This document shows, piece by piece, positions 40,265 through 48,699 of a stretch of 64,000 nucleotides of DNA. Location of the stretch: contig JAAOZP010000012.1 of assembly GCA_011605725.1 (NCBI GenBank), positions 216,821-280,820 of the forward strand. Reading direction: 5' to 3'. Made by a program: the position numbers and the translations under genes. Source of the DNA: Nitrososphaerota archaeon (GTDB lineage Archaea > Thermoproteota > EX4484-205 > JAAOZP01). The notes under the pieces are model-generated. The model saw nothing but the letters and a program-made list of their open reading frames with translations, made no database searches and was not told the origin of the DNA. The stretch's first letter is position 1, and each line of letters begins with the position of its first letter.

Positions 40265-41398
40265 CTATCTGAACACTCTTTTCCATTCGTCAAGAATTTC
40301 GCGTGCAGTTTTAAAGCTATCCACACCTATAGAGAATATGACTCCGGTTTTATCTTCAAGAGAACTAGACACTCGCTTAACCCAGGACTCTGGCTTCTCG
40401 CCTTCCTGGGGACCATCAGTCCACACTAGGCATACGCGCCTACTTTGAAACAATTCTACTGTTTCTTTTAAGCTGTAGAACTTGGAAGGACTTCCAAAGA
40501 AGAATGCTTTAAAGACCCTGCTTGACAAGATTGGTTCAAGAACCTGTCTGCCGTCTGAAGCCTCGCTGCAGCAGAAGTGACCCATGCCTCCATCAAACGG
40601 TTTCAGCGAGAACTCGTTAACGGGGATGCAGAACTTTCTGTATTGAGCCGGGTTCATCATGACAGCAACGTCTTCGCATAGTCTAACACCGCCTTTATCC
40701 ATCCACACGTTAGGCGTTCCGTGAAAACCCTGGTTAAGAGGCTCGTTGACGATTTTCTTCTGTTCAAGTGAGAAGTCAACATACACTTCGGCAACCCTCT
40801 TAAGGAGCTCTATCGCAAAATCCGGGTGACGGTAGAAGTCGCTCAGCAGCTTCGGTCCTCTGAGAAGGTAGGCTATGTCTAACGGACCCTGAGTGTCGCA
40901 CAAGTATACTCTTACCCCTGTCCCATCAAGTTTTTTAACGAAATATTCTTCTGTTTCGATAACGCGTGTCATCAAGCTTTGACGAGACCAAGGGTCCTTC
41001 AGCTCCCCAAGCTCTGGAGGATCCTTTTTTAAAATGGGCTCTTTAACCCACGGCATCTGGTCGGAGCCAGGATGCACAACTACCTCGCTTCCGAAGCCAT
41101 TCGGCACTATGCCCACACCATAATTAGCTCTTACACATGGCATGCCATCATCCTGTAAGAGTGCATGAGAATACACTGAAGCCAGTTGCGATACGAGCAT
41201 CTTATCCATATCGTAATACGTCTCGAAATACTTAAAGATGGGCCATGATTCCGGCGGAGGACAGTTGATGATTAAGGGAGGGCTTTCTACCTGTTTAAAG
41301 TTCCATGCTGCAGCAATCCTGCTTTTTGCTTCTTCTACTCTCCTAAGATCTAATTTAGAGCTTACCTTTTTAACCCATTTTTCTACATCAATGTTCAA
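40265..41398 (-). CDS. URO-D-like (methyltransferase-type) protein
   Basis: The 377-residue protein has the uroporphyrinogen-decarboxylase fold. Recognisable parts are WPIFKYFETYYDMDKMLVSQL, VVVHPGSDQMPWVKEPIL, YLCDTQGPLDIAYLLRGPKLLSDFYRHPDFAIELLKRV, and GMGHFCCSEASDGRQVLEPILSS, where a His and Cys could bind zinc as in corrinoid methyltransferases. True HemE is unlikely because its N-terminal substrate Arg/Asp motifs are absent. It starts with TTG 41398. It is divergent from the 41483 gene and shares a control region with direct repeats. No corrinoid-protein gene is in the window. Confidence 0.82.
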   Translation of the reverse strand: MNIDVEKWVKKVSSKLDLRRVEEAKSRIAAAWNFKQVESPPLIINCPPPESWPIFKYFETYYDMDKMLVSQLASVYSHALLQDDGMPCVRANYGVGIVPNGFGSEVVVHPGSDQMPWVKEPILKKDPPELGELKDPWSRQSLMTRVIETEEYFVKKLDGTGVRVYLCDTQGPLDIAYLLRGPKLLSDFYRHPDFAIELLKRVAEVYVDFSLEQKKIVNEPLNQGFHGTPNVWMDKGGVRLCEDVAVMMNPAQYRKFCIPVNEFSLKPFDGGMGHFCCSEASDGRQVLEPILSSRVFKAFFFGSPSKFYSLKETVELFQSRRVCLVWTDGPQEGEKPESWVKRVSSSLEDKTGVIFSIGVDSFKTAREILDEWKRVFR

Positions 41399-41426
41399 GG
41401 CAGACAGAAAAAAACTTTAGACGTTA

Positions 41427-41472
41427 TTTAAGCTTTAAGACTAGGAAAAATTTATATTGTTTAAGCTTTAAG
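41427..41472. promoter_or_regulatory. Direct repeats controlling a divergent promoter pair
   Basis: TTTAAGCTTTAAG occurs exactly at 41427-41439 and 41460-41472, 33 bp (about three helical turns) apart. The left copy overlaps a leftward TATA-like element of the URO-D-like gene. The right copy lies between the rightward TATA box (AATTTATATTG, 41449-41459) and the ATG at 41483. One regulator could thus control both directions. Confidence 0.6.
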
Positions 41473-41482
41473 CAATAGAATC

Positions 41483-42232
41483 ATGAGTATCTTAAAGATT
41501 GGTGCTCAGTTAATCATCTGGGGGACGAAACCAAGCGAGAACCTTGATAGCGTTCTCACAGAAGTAAAAGAAGCAGGATATGAGGGAATAGAAACCTCCC
41601 CCGAGATAGTTTCTAAAGACATCATTAAAACGAAGAGGCTTCTGCGTGAAAATAGTTTAAGACTAGTCGCGTTACACATGGGTGTTGGAGACATCAGTCA
41701 GGTTGAACAAGCAGCAAAGCTTTTAGAGGAACTTGATGGAGAATACTTGACTTTCAGCGGTCCTGGTGGGAAAGGCTCAGAGGAGGATTATTTAAAGTGT
41801 GCAGAATTTTTAAATAAGGCGGGGAAGATCTGCAGGGAACACGGGATTAAAACCTGCTACCATAACCATGGGCACGAGATAGCTAATGATCAAAGAGGCA
41901 TTGGACTGATCATGCATAACACTGAACCAGAGCTGGTCGGACTTTGCGTCGACACCTACTGGGTTAAATTCGGAGGAGCAGATCCACTTGAGTTCATCAA
42001 GGCTAATAGGGAAAGAATTGTTTATCTGCATTTAAAAGACGGTTCAGAGGAAGACATGAGGAACAGAAGATTCTCTGAACTTGGAAGAGGATCTGTTAAT
42101 TTCCCCGCTATACTCAGTTTCGTAACTCAGCTTGGCTTAAAATGGGTTGTCGTTGAACAAGATTGGACTCGTGGAGATCCTTTTAAAAGCATGTCTGAGA
42201 GCAGGAGCTATCTTAGGAAAATCGGATATTAG
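41483..42232 (+). CDS. Sugar phosphate isomerase/epimerase-like TIM-barrel protein
   Basis: The 249-residue xylose-isomerase-superfamily barrel has probable metal ligands in order: Glu in YEGIETSPE, His-Glu in CYHNHGHE, Asp in GLCVDTYWVKFGGADP, His in VYLHLKDG and Glu in WVVVEQDW. Closest known activities are inosose dehydratase and hydroxypyruvate- or ketose-epimerase types. It is the first gene of a rightward cluster (epimerase, epimerase, dehydrogenase, ACT-V4R protein), typical of degradation of an unusual sugar or inositol. Confidence 0.88.
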   Translation: MSILKIGAQLIIWGTKPSENLDSVLTEVKEAGYEGIETSPEIVSKDIIKTKRLLRENSLRLVALHMGVGDISQVEQAAKLLEELDGEYLTFSGPGGKGSEEDYLKCAEFLNKAGKICREHGIKTCYHNHGHEIANDQRGIGLIMHNTEPELVGLCVDTYWVKFGGADPLEFIKANRERIVYLHLKDGSEEDMRNRRFSELGRGSVNFPAILSFVTQLGLKWVVVEQDWTRGDPFKSMSESRSYLRKIGY

Positions 42233-42310
42233 CCGTAGGCCTGCATGAGGGTGCCGAAATAATACGTGGGTAAAAACATAAATATGCTTTCACGGTTTCA
42301 CGAGGAGAGA

Positions 42311-43069
42311 ATGATAAAGATCGGTTGTGCAGCATACTCCTACAGGGATTATCTTAAGGATGGGAGAATGAGCTATGAGGATTTCATTGAGGAAGCCTAT
42401 AAAATTGGTCTAGACGGGGTGGAGATGACGCTTTACTGGCTTCCTTCAAAAGAGCCCGCATACCTTAGAAACCTTAAGAGGATCGCGCTTTCACAAGGAC
42501 TCTACATTTCATGCGCTGGAATCTCAACCAACTTTTGCAGCCCAGATCCTCTTGAAAGAGAAAGAATGATTAGGGCTGTTGAAGAAGGGTTGAGAATTGC
42601 CCGTGAGCTCGGTGCCCCTGCTTTACGGGTTTTCGGCGGCTATGTGCCGGAAGGGTATTCAGAGAAGCAAGCGGCGCAGTGGGTGGTGGAAGCCTTAAGC
42701 AGATGCATAACCTATGCAGAGGAAAACGGTGTTGTAATAGCTTTGGAGAATCATGGGGGTGTTACGACTAGGGCGGATAATGTAGTGAGAATAGTGGAGA
42801 GCGTTGATTCACCGTGGTTAAGGGTCAATCTAGACCTTGGCAACTATAAGGAGTCAACGTATGAGGATATCGCAAAGACCATTCCATACACAGTACATAT
42901 TCATGGTAAAGTAAGTGTCTCGGGAAACACTAAGGTGGACTATGAGAAAATAAAGAGGATCCTCGTAGAAAATGGTTACAACGGGTTCATCTCCATAGAG
43001 TATGAGGAGAAAGAGGATCCCAAAATAGGAGTTCCTGAGTTTGCAAAATATCTTTTAAGGCTGTTTTAG
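42311..43069 (+). CDS. Sugar phosphate isomerase/epimerase-like TIM-barrel protein
   Basis: The ~252-residue second barrel of the cluster has ligands Glu in VVIALENHGGV, Asp in RVNLDLGNYKES, His in VHIHGKVS and Glu in FISIEYEEKEDPK. It opens MIKIGCAAYSYRDYLKDG. The frame extends to GTG 42266, but those 15 codons carry no family sequence, and GAGGAGAG directly precedes ATG 42311. The following dehydrogenase gene overlaps or abuts its end. The pairing of two paralogous epimerases with a Gfo/Idh/MocA enzyme suggests sequential oxidation and epimerisation or dehydration of one substrate. Confidence 0.88.
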   Translation: MIKIGCAAYSYRDYLKDGRMSYEDFIEEAYKIGLDGVEMTLYWLPSKEPAYLRNLKRIALSQGLYISCAGISTNFCSPDPLERERMIRAVEEGLRIARELGAPALRVFGGYVPEGYSEKQAAQWVVEALSRCITYAEENGVVIALENHGGVTTRADNVVRIVESVDSPWLRVNLDLGNYKESTYEDIAKTIPYTVHIHGKVSVSGNTKVDYEKIKRILVENGYNGFISIEYEEKEDPKIGVPEFAKYLLRLF

Positions 43070-43075
43070 GTTGTC

Positions 43076-43083
43076 GGAGGAGG
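43076..43083 (+). promoter_or_regulatory. Strong Shine-Dalgarno sequence fixing the dehydrogenase start
   Basis: GGAGGAGG around 43075-43083 lies about six bases before ATG 43089. This decides in favour of that ATG over the in-frame TTG at 43071, and shows that internal genes of operons here use Shine-Dalgarno initiation although first genes look leaderless. Confidence 0.6.
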
Positions 43084-43088
43084 TTTTT

Positions 43089-44150
43089 ATGAGCAGCCGG
43101 GTGAAGGTGGGGATCTCTGGACTTGGAAGAAGCGGGTGGGATATTCATGCTGATGCGCTTGAGAAATGCTCCAGCATGTATAAAGTTGTTGCAGTCTTTG
43201 ATCCTCTTGAGGAGAGAAGGAAGGAAGCTGTTAACAGGTTCGGTTGCAAAGCATATACTGATTTTAGCTCACTCGTAAAAGATGAAGATGTGGAACTAGT
43301 AGTTGTAGCAACACCGAGCCACCTTCATGCTTCTCAAACAATAGAAGCGTTGGAATCCGGCAAAAATGTTGTATGCGAGAAACCGATGGCAACAAGTCTT
43401 GGTGAAGTAGACGAGATGATAAGGGCTGCAAAGGAGGCTAGAAGAATCTTAACGGTTTTCCAGAACAAGAGATACACTCCAGACTTTCTAAAGGTTAGGG
43501 AGATAGTTAGGTCCGGTAAGCTTGGACGCCTAGTGCTTGTAAAAATATATTTACACTCTTTCGGAAGACGTTGGGATTGGCAGACTTTGAAAAGGTTTGG
43601 AGGAGGAGAACTAAACAATAATGCTTCTCATCTTATAGATCAGGCAGTTCAACTCGTTGGGGAGGAGGTTGAAGTACTTTTCTGCGATTTACAGAGGACC
43701 CTAACTTTAGGTGACGCGGAGGACCATGTTAAAATAATCCTCGGAGGACCAGGTTCCACAAAGATTGATATTGAGGTTACTCGTGCATGTGCCTACCCTC
43801 AGAACTATTGGCTTATAATGGGGACTCAAGGAGGCCTCTTCGGAAATGGGAATTCAGTGAGATGGAAGTATTTTGACCCTAAGGACCTTCCTCCAAGGCA
43901 GGTTGAAACCAGACCTACCCCAGACCGTAGCTACAATTGGGAGGAAATACCTTGGAAAGAAGAAGAATGGTTTCTGGATGAGAATGCTAAGCGGGGAGAA
44001 ATCCTGTTTTACGAGGAACTTTATAAAACGCTACGTGAAGGAGCACCCCTAGCTGTTACTCCTGAAAGTGTTCGTAAAGTTATGTATATAATTGAAAAGT
44101 GCCGCGAGCAGTATGAAAACACGTGGTTGGCTGAATACCCCAAAAAATAA
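43089..44150 (+). CDS. Gfo/Idh/MocA-family dehydrogenase
   Basis: The ~353-residue NAD(P)-dependent oxidoreductase has Rossmann motif VKVGISGLGRSGWDIHADAL, EKP motif NVVCEKPMATSLGEVDE, FQNKRYTPDFLKVREIV, and GGGELNNNASHLIDQAVQLVG with the catalytic-position His. The start at ATG 43089 is set by an upstream GGAGGAGG. It belongs to the rightward sugar cluster and likely oxidises a sugar or cyclitol that the two neighbouring barrel enzymes then process. Confidence 0.92.
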   Translation: MSSRVKVGISGLGRSGWDIHADALEKCSSMYKVVAVFDPLEERRKEAVNRFGCKAYTDFSSLVKDEDVELVVVATPSHLHASQTIEALESGKNVVCEKPMATSLGEVDEMIRAAKEARRILTVFQNKRYTPDFLKVREIVRSGKLGRLVLVKIYLHSFGRRWDWQTLKRFGGGELNNNASHLIDQAVQLVGEEVEVLFCDLQRTLTLGDAEDHVKIILGGPGSTKIDIEVTRACAYPQNYWLIMGTQGGLFGNGNSVRWKYFDPKDLPPRQVETRPTPDRSYNWEEIPWKEEEWFLDENAKRGEILFYEELYKTLREGAPLAVTPESVRKVMYIIEKCREQYENTWLAEYPKK

Positions 44151-44185
44151 ATAGGAGCTTAAACCATCTTCCTCTTCACATAGAA

Positions 44186-45022
44186 ATGATGGTCACATCA
44201 GCTGGAGTACGGCGACCCCTGGACCTCTCCAGGATCGTAATAGACCTGGAGCAGAAAACTTACTTCATCACTCTTAACATATCCAATAAGAGCGGTGCAC
44301 TGGCATCCTTCCTTTCAATACTTAAAAAACACAATTTAAATCTGATCGGAATTATCAGTGAAACCATCTCTCGCAAAGAAGAAATCGAGATTTCGATGTT
44401 TTTAGAGGCCCCGGTGAAAATGGGGCGAGAAGAGCTTGAGAAGCTTCTTACAGAAGAAATAGCCAAGGAAAAAATAGATGTTGTAAGAGGGATAAAGATA
44501 TTTGAACATTTAGAAGGCTATGATGCAGATGTTTACCACTTCCCCCTTACCATGGGAGATATGAGAGCAGTAATTTTCCCTATGAACGTTCTAGAGAGCC
44601 TTATAGCAGGTATTAGAAAAACCTTTGACACCCCGGTTGTTCAAACAATGCTGTGGTACCAAGGGAGGGAGATCGGCAAAAATATGTTAGAATTATGTAG
44701 AGAAAAATATGGAGTAACAGGTATAAGGGCTTTAGAATTTCTTAAGACAAGAGCCTTGATACTTGGATGGGCTCTTATAGAAACCTCTGAATTTGATGAA
44801 AAAATGAAGAAAGCAAGAATTAGAGTTTTTGAGAACTGGGAGTGCCTCATGTTCAAAGACAGTAATGTACCACAGAGTCATTTCTTAAGAGGCTTTTTAG
44901 CAGGTTTCTTCAGCTCCCTCTTCGAGGTGGAGGTAGAGGTTTCGGAAGCGGCCTGCATATCAAAAGGGGATCCTTATTGCGAATTCGTCGTGCAGAAGAA
45001 GGGGGAAACGGTTAAATCGTAG
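44186..45022 (+). CDS. ACT domain fused to V4R (4-vinyl-reductase-like) sensor domain
   Basis: The 278 residues have two parts. The N-terminal ACT domain (about 22-105) opens KTYFITLNISNKSGALASFL and binds small ligands such as amino acids in other proteins. The C-terminal V4R domain (about 120-275) reads MRAVIFPMNVLESLIAGI, FLRGFLAGFFSSLFEVEVEV and ends with ISKGDPYCEFVVQKK, whose Cys is typical. V4R domains bind hydrocarbons or metals. No DNA-binding domain is present, so it may act through a partner. It is the last gene of the sugar cluster, 35 bp after the dehydrogenase, and may report the pathway state. Confidence 0.82.
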   Translation: MMVTSAGVRRPLDLSRIVIDLEQKTYFITLNISNKSGALASFLSILKKHNLNLIGIISETISRKEEIEISMFLEAPVKMGREELEKLLTEEIAKEKIDVVRGIKIFEHLEGYDADVYHFPLTMGDMRAVIFPMNVLESLIAGIRKTFDTPVVQTMLWYQGREIGKNMLELCREKYGVTGIRALEFLKTRALILGWALIETSEFDEKMKKARIRVFENWECLMFKDSNVPQSHFLRGFLAGFFSSLFEVEVEVSEAACISKGDPYCEFVVQKKGETVKS

Positions 45023-45029
45023 AAAACGT

Positions 45030-45037
45030 CGCGCGCT
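45030..45037. repeat. GC-alternating palindrome, partial copy
   Basis: CGCGCGCT lies 8 bp after the stop codon of the ACT-V4R gene, in the gap before the convergent aldolase gene. Confidence 0.45.
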
Positions 45038-45117
45038 TATCAGATTATCGTTTCAAGCATAAGGCTAAACTTAGAGAATGATATTGGCGGTTATGCCGCA
45101 TGCCCAGCTGCTCAGCG

Positions 45118-45876
45118 TCAATCTTTTAAGCAGTTCCTAATCCTGTGCAGGACCTCGGTGGCAGCCATCCTCATAAACCCTAGGTCGCTGCCCACGTTTA
45201 CCAGTCTGAAACCCAGTCCTATATGTTCCTCAGCATCTTTAGGATTGGACGCTATCCCAGGACATACTTTGGTTCCAACATGCGTCTTGACCACGTACCT
45301 TATTGCCTCAACGACTTCCGGGTCATTAGGATTACCCAAGTGGCCTAGGGAAGCCGATAAGTCTGCTGGCCCAACTATCGTGCCGTCTACGCCAGGAGTG
45401 GAGATTATCTCCCTAAGATTTTTCAAAGCATCGCTCGTCTCTATTTGAACAACAACCACCACTTTCTCGTTAGCCTCTTTAACATACTCGGCGAAACCCC
45501 TATACCATACTGGCCTCCTGGGACCACATCCCCTAACCCCCTCCGGAGGATACTTGCAGGCCGCCACCGCTCTCCTAGCCTCATCCCTATTGTTGACCCA
45601 TGGAACTATAACTCCTGTAGGACCTAGGTCAAGAGCCCTCTTTATGTAGACAGGGTCATTCCAAGGAACCCTGATCAGGGTTGCGGCTTCAGACCTGTTG
45701 ACGGCTTGAAGTATTGTTTGAACATTCTTGTAATCAAGAGGACAGTGCTCCATGTCTATCCAGAACCAGTCGAACCCTAAAGTACTCATGAGCTCCGCAA
45801 CATCAGGCTCAGGAGTCTCTATCATTGAGCCTATCAAAACTTCTCCATTCTTCATCCTCTCCTTAAAGCTACTCAT
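45118..45876 (-). CDS. HpcH/HpaI-family aldolase
   Basis: The 252-residue class II pyruvate-type aldolase cleaves or forms 2-keto-3-deoxy acids. Motifs are GSMIETPEPDVAELMSTLGFDWFWIDMEHCPLD (general acid and metal environment), RVPWNDPVYIKRALDLGPTGVIVPWVNN, RGCGPRRPVWY, VVVQIETSDAL (metal Glu) and GPADLSASLG (metal Asp). It would complete sugar-acid breakdown started by the nearby dehydrogenases. It is divergent from the URO-D-like gene at 45945, with an inverted repeat between its TATA region and ATG. Confidence 0.94.
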   Translation of the reverse strand: MSSFKERMKNGEVLIGSMIETPEPDVAELMSTLGFDWFWIDMEHCPLDYKNVQTILQAVNRSEAATLIRVPWNDPVYIKRALDLGPTGVIVPWVNNRDEARRAVAACKYPPEGVRGCGPRRPVWYRGFAEYVKEANEKVVVVVQIETSDALKNLREIISTPGVDGTIVGPADLSASLGHLGNPNDPEVVEAIRYVVKTHVGTKVCPGIASNPKDAEEHIGLGFRLVNVGSDLGFMRMAATEVLHRIRNCLKD

Positions 45877-45886
45877 ACCTAATCGT

Positions 45887-45901
45887 GTAAGCCCAGCTTA
45901 C
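45887..45901. promoter_or_regulatory. Operator-like inverted repeat upstream of the aldolase gene
   Basis: GTAAGC-CCA-GCTTAC is a perfect 6-bp inverted repeat 11 bp upstream of the leftward aldolase ATG and about 45 bp upstream of the rightward URO-D-like GTG. On the leftward strand a CTTTTAGG element lies just beyond it. It is well placed for repression of the aldolase. Confidence 0.4.
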
Positions 45902-45944
45902 GGCTCCTAAAAGCTTTTTTACTTGCGGTTAAACGTGGAAAACC

Positions 45945-47102
45945 GTGGACCCGGTGACGCCTAGAGAAAGGTTTCTCAAAGTAGCCCTGTTTAAAAGCCC
46001 CGACAAGATACCGCTCTGGGGCGTTGGGAGCGTTAGGCCAGCCACGCTGAGAAGCTGGATTAAGCAGGGTCTTCCGGAAAACTCTGATCTCGCTGAATAC
46101 CTGGGCGCTAAGGGCTGCGAGGTAGGAGCCATTAGCGTATCATCCTACCCGAGTGAGGGATTTGAATGGAAGCCTGATCCAAGTTTGATCGATCTAGGGC
46201 CAAGGCCGGCGTTCGAGTACAGGATAATAAGGGAGGATGAGAGACGCAGGATTTGGGTTGACAGCTTGGGTATAACGCAGATAGGGTTTCAGGAAGACTG
46301 GAGAAACGGTTGGAGCGGCTTTGCGACGAGAAGCTGGGTCGACTTCCCAGTTAAGAATCGTGAAGACTTTCTGAGGATTAAGAAGCGTTACAACCCTAGG
46401 GATGCTGAGAGATATCCGAGGAATTGGGATTCGCTGGTTAAGAAATACGCGAATAGGGACTACCCGTTATGCGTGAACATTAGGGGGCCCTTCTGGTGGA
46501 CTAGAGACATGGTTGGCTTGAAAGGGATTGCGCTTGGGATCCACAGGTATCCTGAGCTGATAAAGGAAATCATGGATTTCTGCGCAGAGTTTCAAACAGG
46601 AGTCTTGCACAGGGCTTTGGATGATTTAGACGTAGACTTCGTGATCATAAGTGAAGACATGGCTTACAAGAACGGGCCGATGATAGGGCCTGAAGCCGTG
46701 AAAGAATTCATGAGCACAGCCTACCACGAAATAGCTAAGTTCTTCCGAGAACATGGTGTTAAAATCCTAATAGTTGATAGTGACGGAAACGTTGATCTCC
46801 TAATACCTATTTGGCTCAAGCTAGGTTTAAACGGTGTAATGCCGTGTGAAGTAGCAGCAGGCATGGATGTTGTTAAGCTCGGTGAGAAATACCCGGACTT
46901 AATCATGATAGGCGGGATAGATAAGAGGGAGCTTGCTAAAGATAAAGAATCTGTGAAGAAGGAGGTTGAATACAGGGTTCCCCCGCTCGTGAAGAGAGGA
47001 GGATACTTCCCCGGGGTTGACCATGCTGTGCCTGCCGACGTGCCCCTTGAAAACTACAAGTATTTCGTTTCGCTTTTAAAGAATCACTGTGGATGGCAGT
47101 AA
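45945..47102 (+). CDS. URO-D-like (methyltransferase-type) protein
   Basis: The 385-residue uroporphyrinogen-decarboxylase-fold protein starts with GTG 45945 (MDPVTPRERFLKVALF). Segments include WVDSLGITQIGFQEDWRNGW, YPLCVNIRGPFWWTRDMVGLKGIALGIHRYPELIKEIMDF, DFVIISEDMAYKNGPMIGPEAVKEFM and GVMPCEVAAGMDVVKLGEKYPDLIMIGGIDKRELAK. Met-Cys-Glu near residue 306 is a candidate zinc or substrate site. Such proteins include corrinoid methyltransferases and many of unknown function in archaea that use methoxylated compounds. It differs clearly from the homologue at 40265. No corrinoid protein is seen nearby. Confidence 0.83.
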   Translation: MDPVTPRERFLKVALFKSPDKIPLWGVGSVRPATLRSWIKQGLPENSDLAEYLGAKGCEVGAISVSSYPSEGFEWKPDPSLIDLGPRPAFEYRIIREDERRRIWVDSLGITQIGFQEDWRNGWSGFATRSWVDFPVKNREDFLRIKKRYNPRDAERYPRNWDSLVKKYANRDYPLCVNIRGPFWWTRDMVGLKGIALGIHRYPELIKEIMDFCAEFQTGVLHRALDDLDVDFVIISEDMAYKNGPMIGPEAVKEFMSTAYHEIAKFFREHGVKILIVDSDGNVDLLIPIWLKLGLNGVMPCEVAAGMDVVKLGEKYPDLIMIGGIDKRELAKDKESVKKEVEYRVPPLVKRGGYFPGVDHAVPADVPLENYKYFVSLLKNHCGWQ

Positions 47103-47257
47103 TTTTAGTCATCCGCGAATTAGATTTTTACGTGTCAATGGCTCAATCTATTTTGGATGCGCAGCGAGAAGCCTCTTCAAATATTTTGTATTGCAGCCAT
47201 TCCTGTAAAAACTGGCCGTAATTGGGAGGTGAACCGGAATCCTGATTGCCAACAGTA

Positions 47258-48619
47258 TCACAGGTAGGCCCCCTGCTTGATCAAGGCTTCTCTAAGCTCT
47301 TTTCCGTCAAGCTGCCTCGGACTTATCGCCTTCTTAATGCAGAGAGCAGCAGCCACTCCTGCTGCCTGCCCTATTGCCCTCATGTTCGGCTGAATCCTTA
47401 CTGCACCGTGTGCTTCGAAAGACGCTGAGAGCGCCCTGCATGCAACGATCAGGTTCTCAACCCTCACAGGAATAAGCGACCTATACGGTATCTCATGGTA
47501 TTCCCCGGGGCCCAGTTTTCTCTCTCCCGGCAGGCGGCCGGTCGGCAAGTGTATGTCGATCGGATACCTGTTTCTCGAAACAGCATCCTCAAACTTCTTA
47601 GCGTTGAAATAGTCCTGCGCGGAAAGAACATACTCGCCAATTATTCTTCGAGACTCCCTTACGCCAACCATAGGAGCAGTCATGACTATGTAGGATTTTT
47701 CAAAACCAGGTATCTTCCTCCTTAGGAACTTGAAAAGCCGGCTTATCCTCCTCCTACCCTGTATCACCGCCTCCGTGAGATGGTCAGCGTTAAATCCCTT
47801 GAGGTTGCCCATTATTCTTGGACAGTTGAACACGATGACTCCCGGCATTCCCGGAACACTGAACGCCTGGAAATAAGCTATGTCTGAAGCCTCCAGAATT
47901 CCTTCTTCAACACCTTCTTTAAAATACTTTTCAAGCGGCCATCCTTCACCCGGGACCATCGCGAACTCTATTAGCGGCGGATCCACATAGCTCCTGCTGT
48001 CATTTTCAATGAGGAAAAAAGCAAGTTTCTCTATGTCGACGTTTCCCACCATGAATCTTAGCGACATCGGTTGGCTAACCCCGTCCTCCTTCCTCCCGGA
48101 TTCAAATGGAACTCCTGCTAGCGCAGCCACATCCCCGTCTCCAGTAGAGTCTATGACGATTTTCGAGAAAACAGCTTGTCTACCGGACTTGTTAACCACC
48201 ACTATTCCCTTGAGTTCATCACCCTCCATTATAACGTCCTCCACAAGCGTGAAGTAGAGGATTTTACCGCCAGCTTCCAGGACCATTTCCTCCAATACGA
48301 ACTTTAAGGCCTCAGGGTTAAACCAACCCTCATTACCGTTTCTATCTATGGCTGCGCAACCCATTTCTAGAAGACGCTGCTGTATCTCCCGGCTTATCCC
48401 CCTGACAAGCGGCTTCCCACATACGTGGTTAGGCATCATCGGCACCACCAGTGCCGCCGACCCGCTTCCACCTAGGAAGCCGAATTGCTCGACCAAAAGG
48501 GTTTTCACACCGTTTCTCGCAGCAGCTATTGCAGCCACAGCTCCAGCAGTACCTCCACCTGCAACAACCACGTCGAAACACCCGTATGGGTTAAGACGTC
48601 TAGCCTCCTCCAGATTCAT
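47258..48619 (-). CDS. FAD-dependent oxidoreductase (FAD_oxidored family)
   Basis: The 453-residue flavoprotein has an N-terminal FAD-binding motif (FDVVVAGGGTAGAVAAIAAARNGVKTLLVE), then FGFLGGSGSAALVVPMMPNH, a second segment IVIDSTGDGDVAALAGVPFE, and the family's C-terminal GPGEYHEIPYRSLIPVRVENLIVACRALSASFEAHGAVRIQPNMRAIGQAAGVAAALC. Proteins of this type are often encoded beside glycosidases and sugar dehydrogenases in bacteria. The substrate is unknown. It is likely co-directional and possibly co-transcribed with the glycosidase-like gene 80 bp upstream. Confidence 0.9.
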   Translation of the reverse strand: MNLEEARRLNPYGCFDVVVAGGGTAGAVAAIAAARNGVKTLLVEQFGFLGGSGSAALVVPMMPNHVCGKPLVRGISREIQQRLLEMGCAAIDRNGNEGWFNPEALKFVLEEMVLEAGGKILYFTLVEDVIMEGDELKGIVVVNKSGRQAVFSKIVIDSTGDGDVAALAGVPFESGRKEDGVSQPMSLRFMVGNVDIEKLAFFLIENDSRSYVDPPLIEFAMVPGEGWPLEKYFKEGVEEGILEASDIAYFQAFSVPGMPGVIVFNCPRIMGNLKGFNADHLTEAVIQGRRRISRLFKFLRRKIPGFEKSYIVMTAPMVGVRESRRIIGEYVLSAQDYFNAKKFEDAVSRNRYPIDIHLPTGRLPGERKLGPGEYHEIPYRSLIPVRVENLIVACRALSASFEAHGAVRIQPNMRAIGQAAGVAAALCIKKAISPRQLDGKELREALIKQGAYL

Positions 48620-48699
48620 CCCTACTATTTAAGTTAAAAGAATATTTTAACCTAACTTGAAAGTGGTGGGCGACAGACATGCGCGAGGCCGATAAGTAT

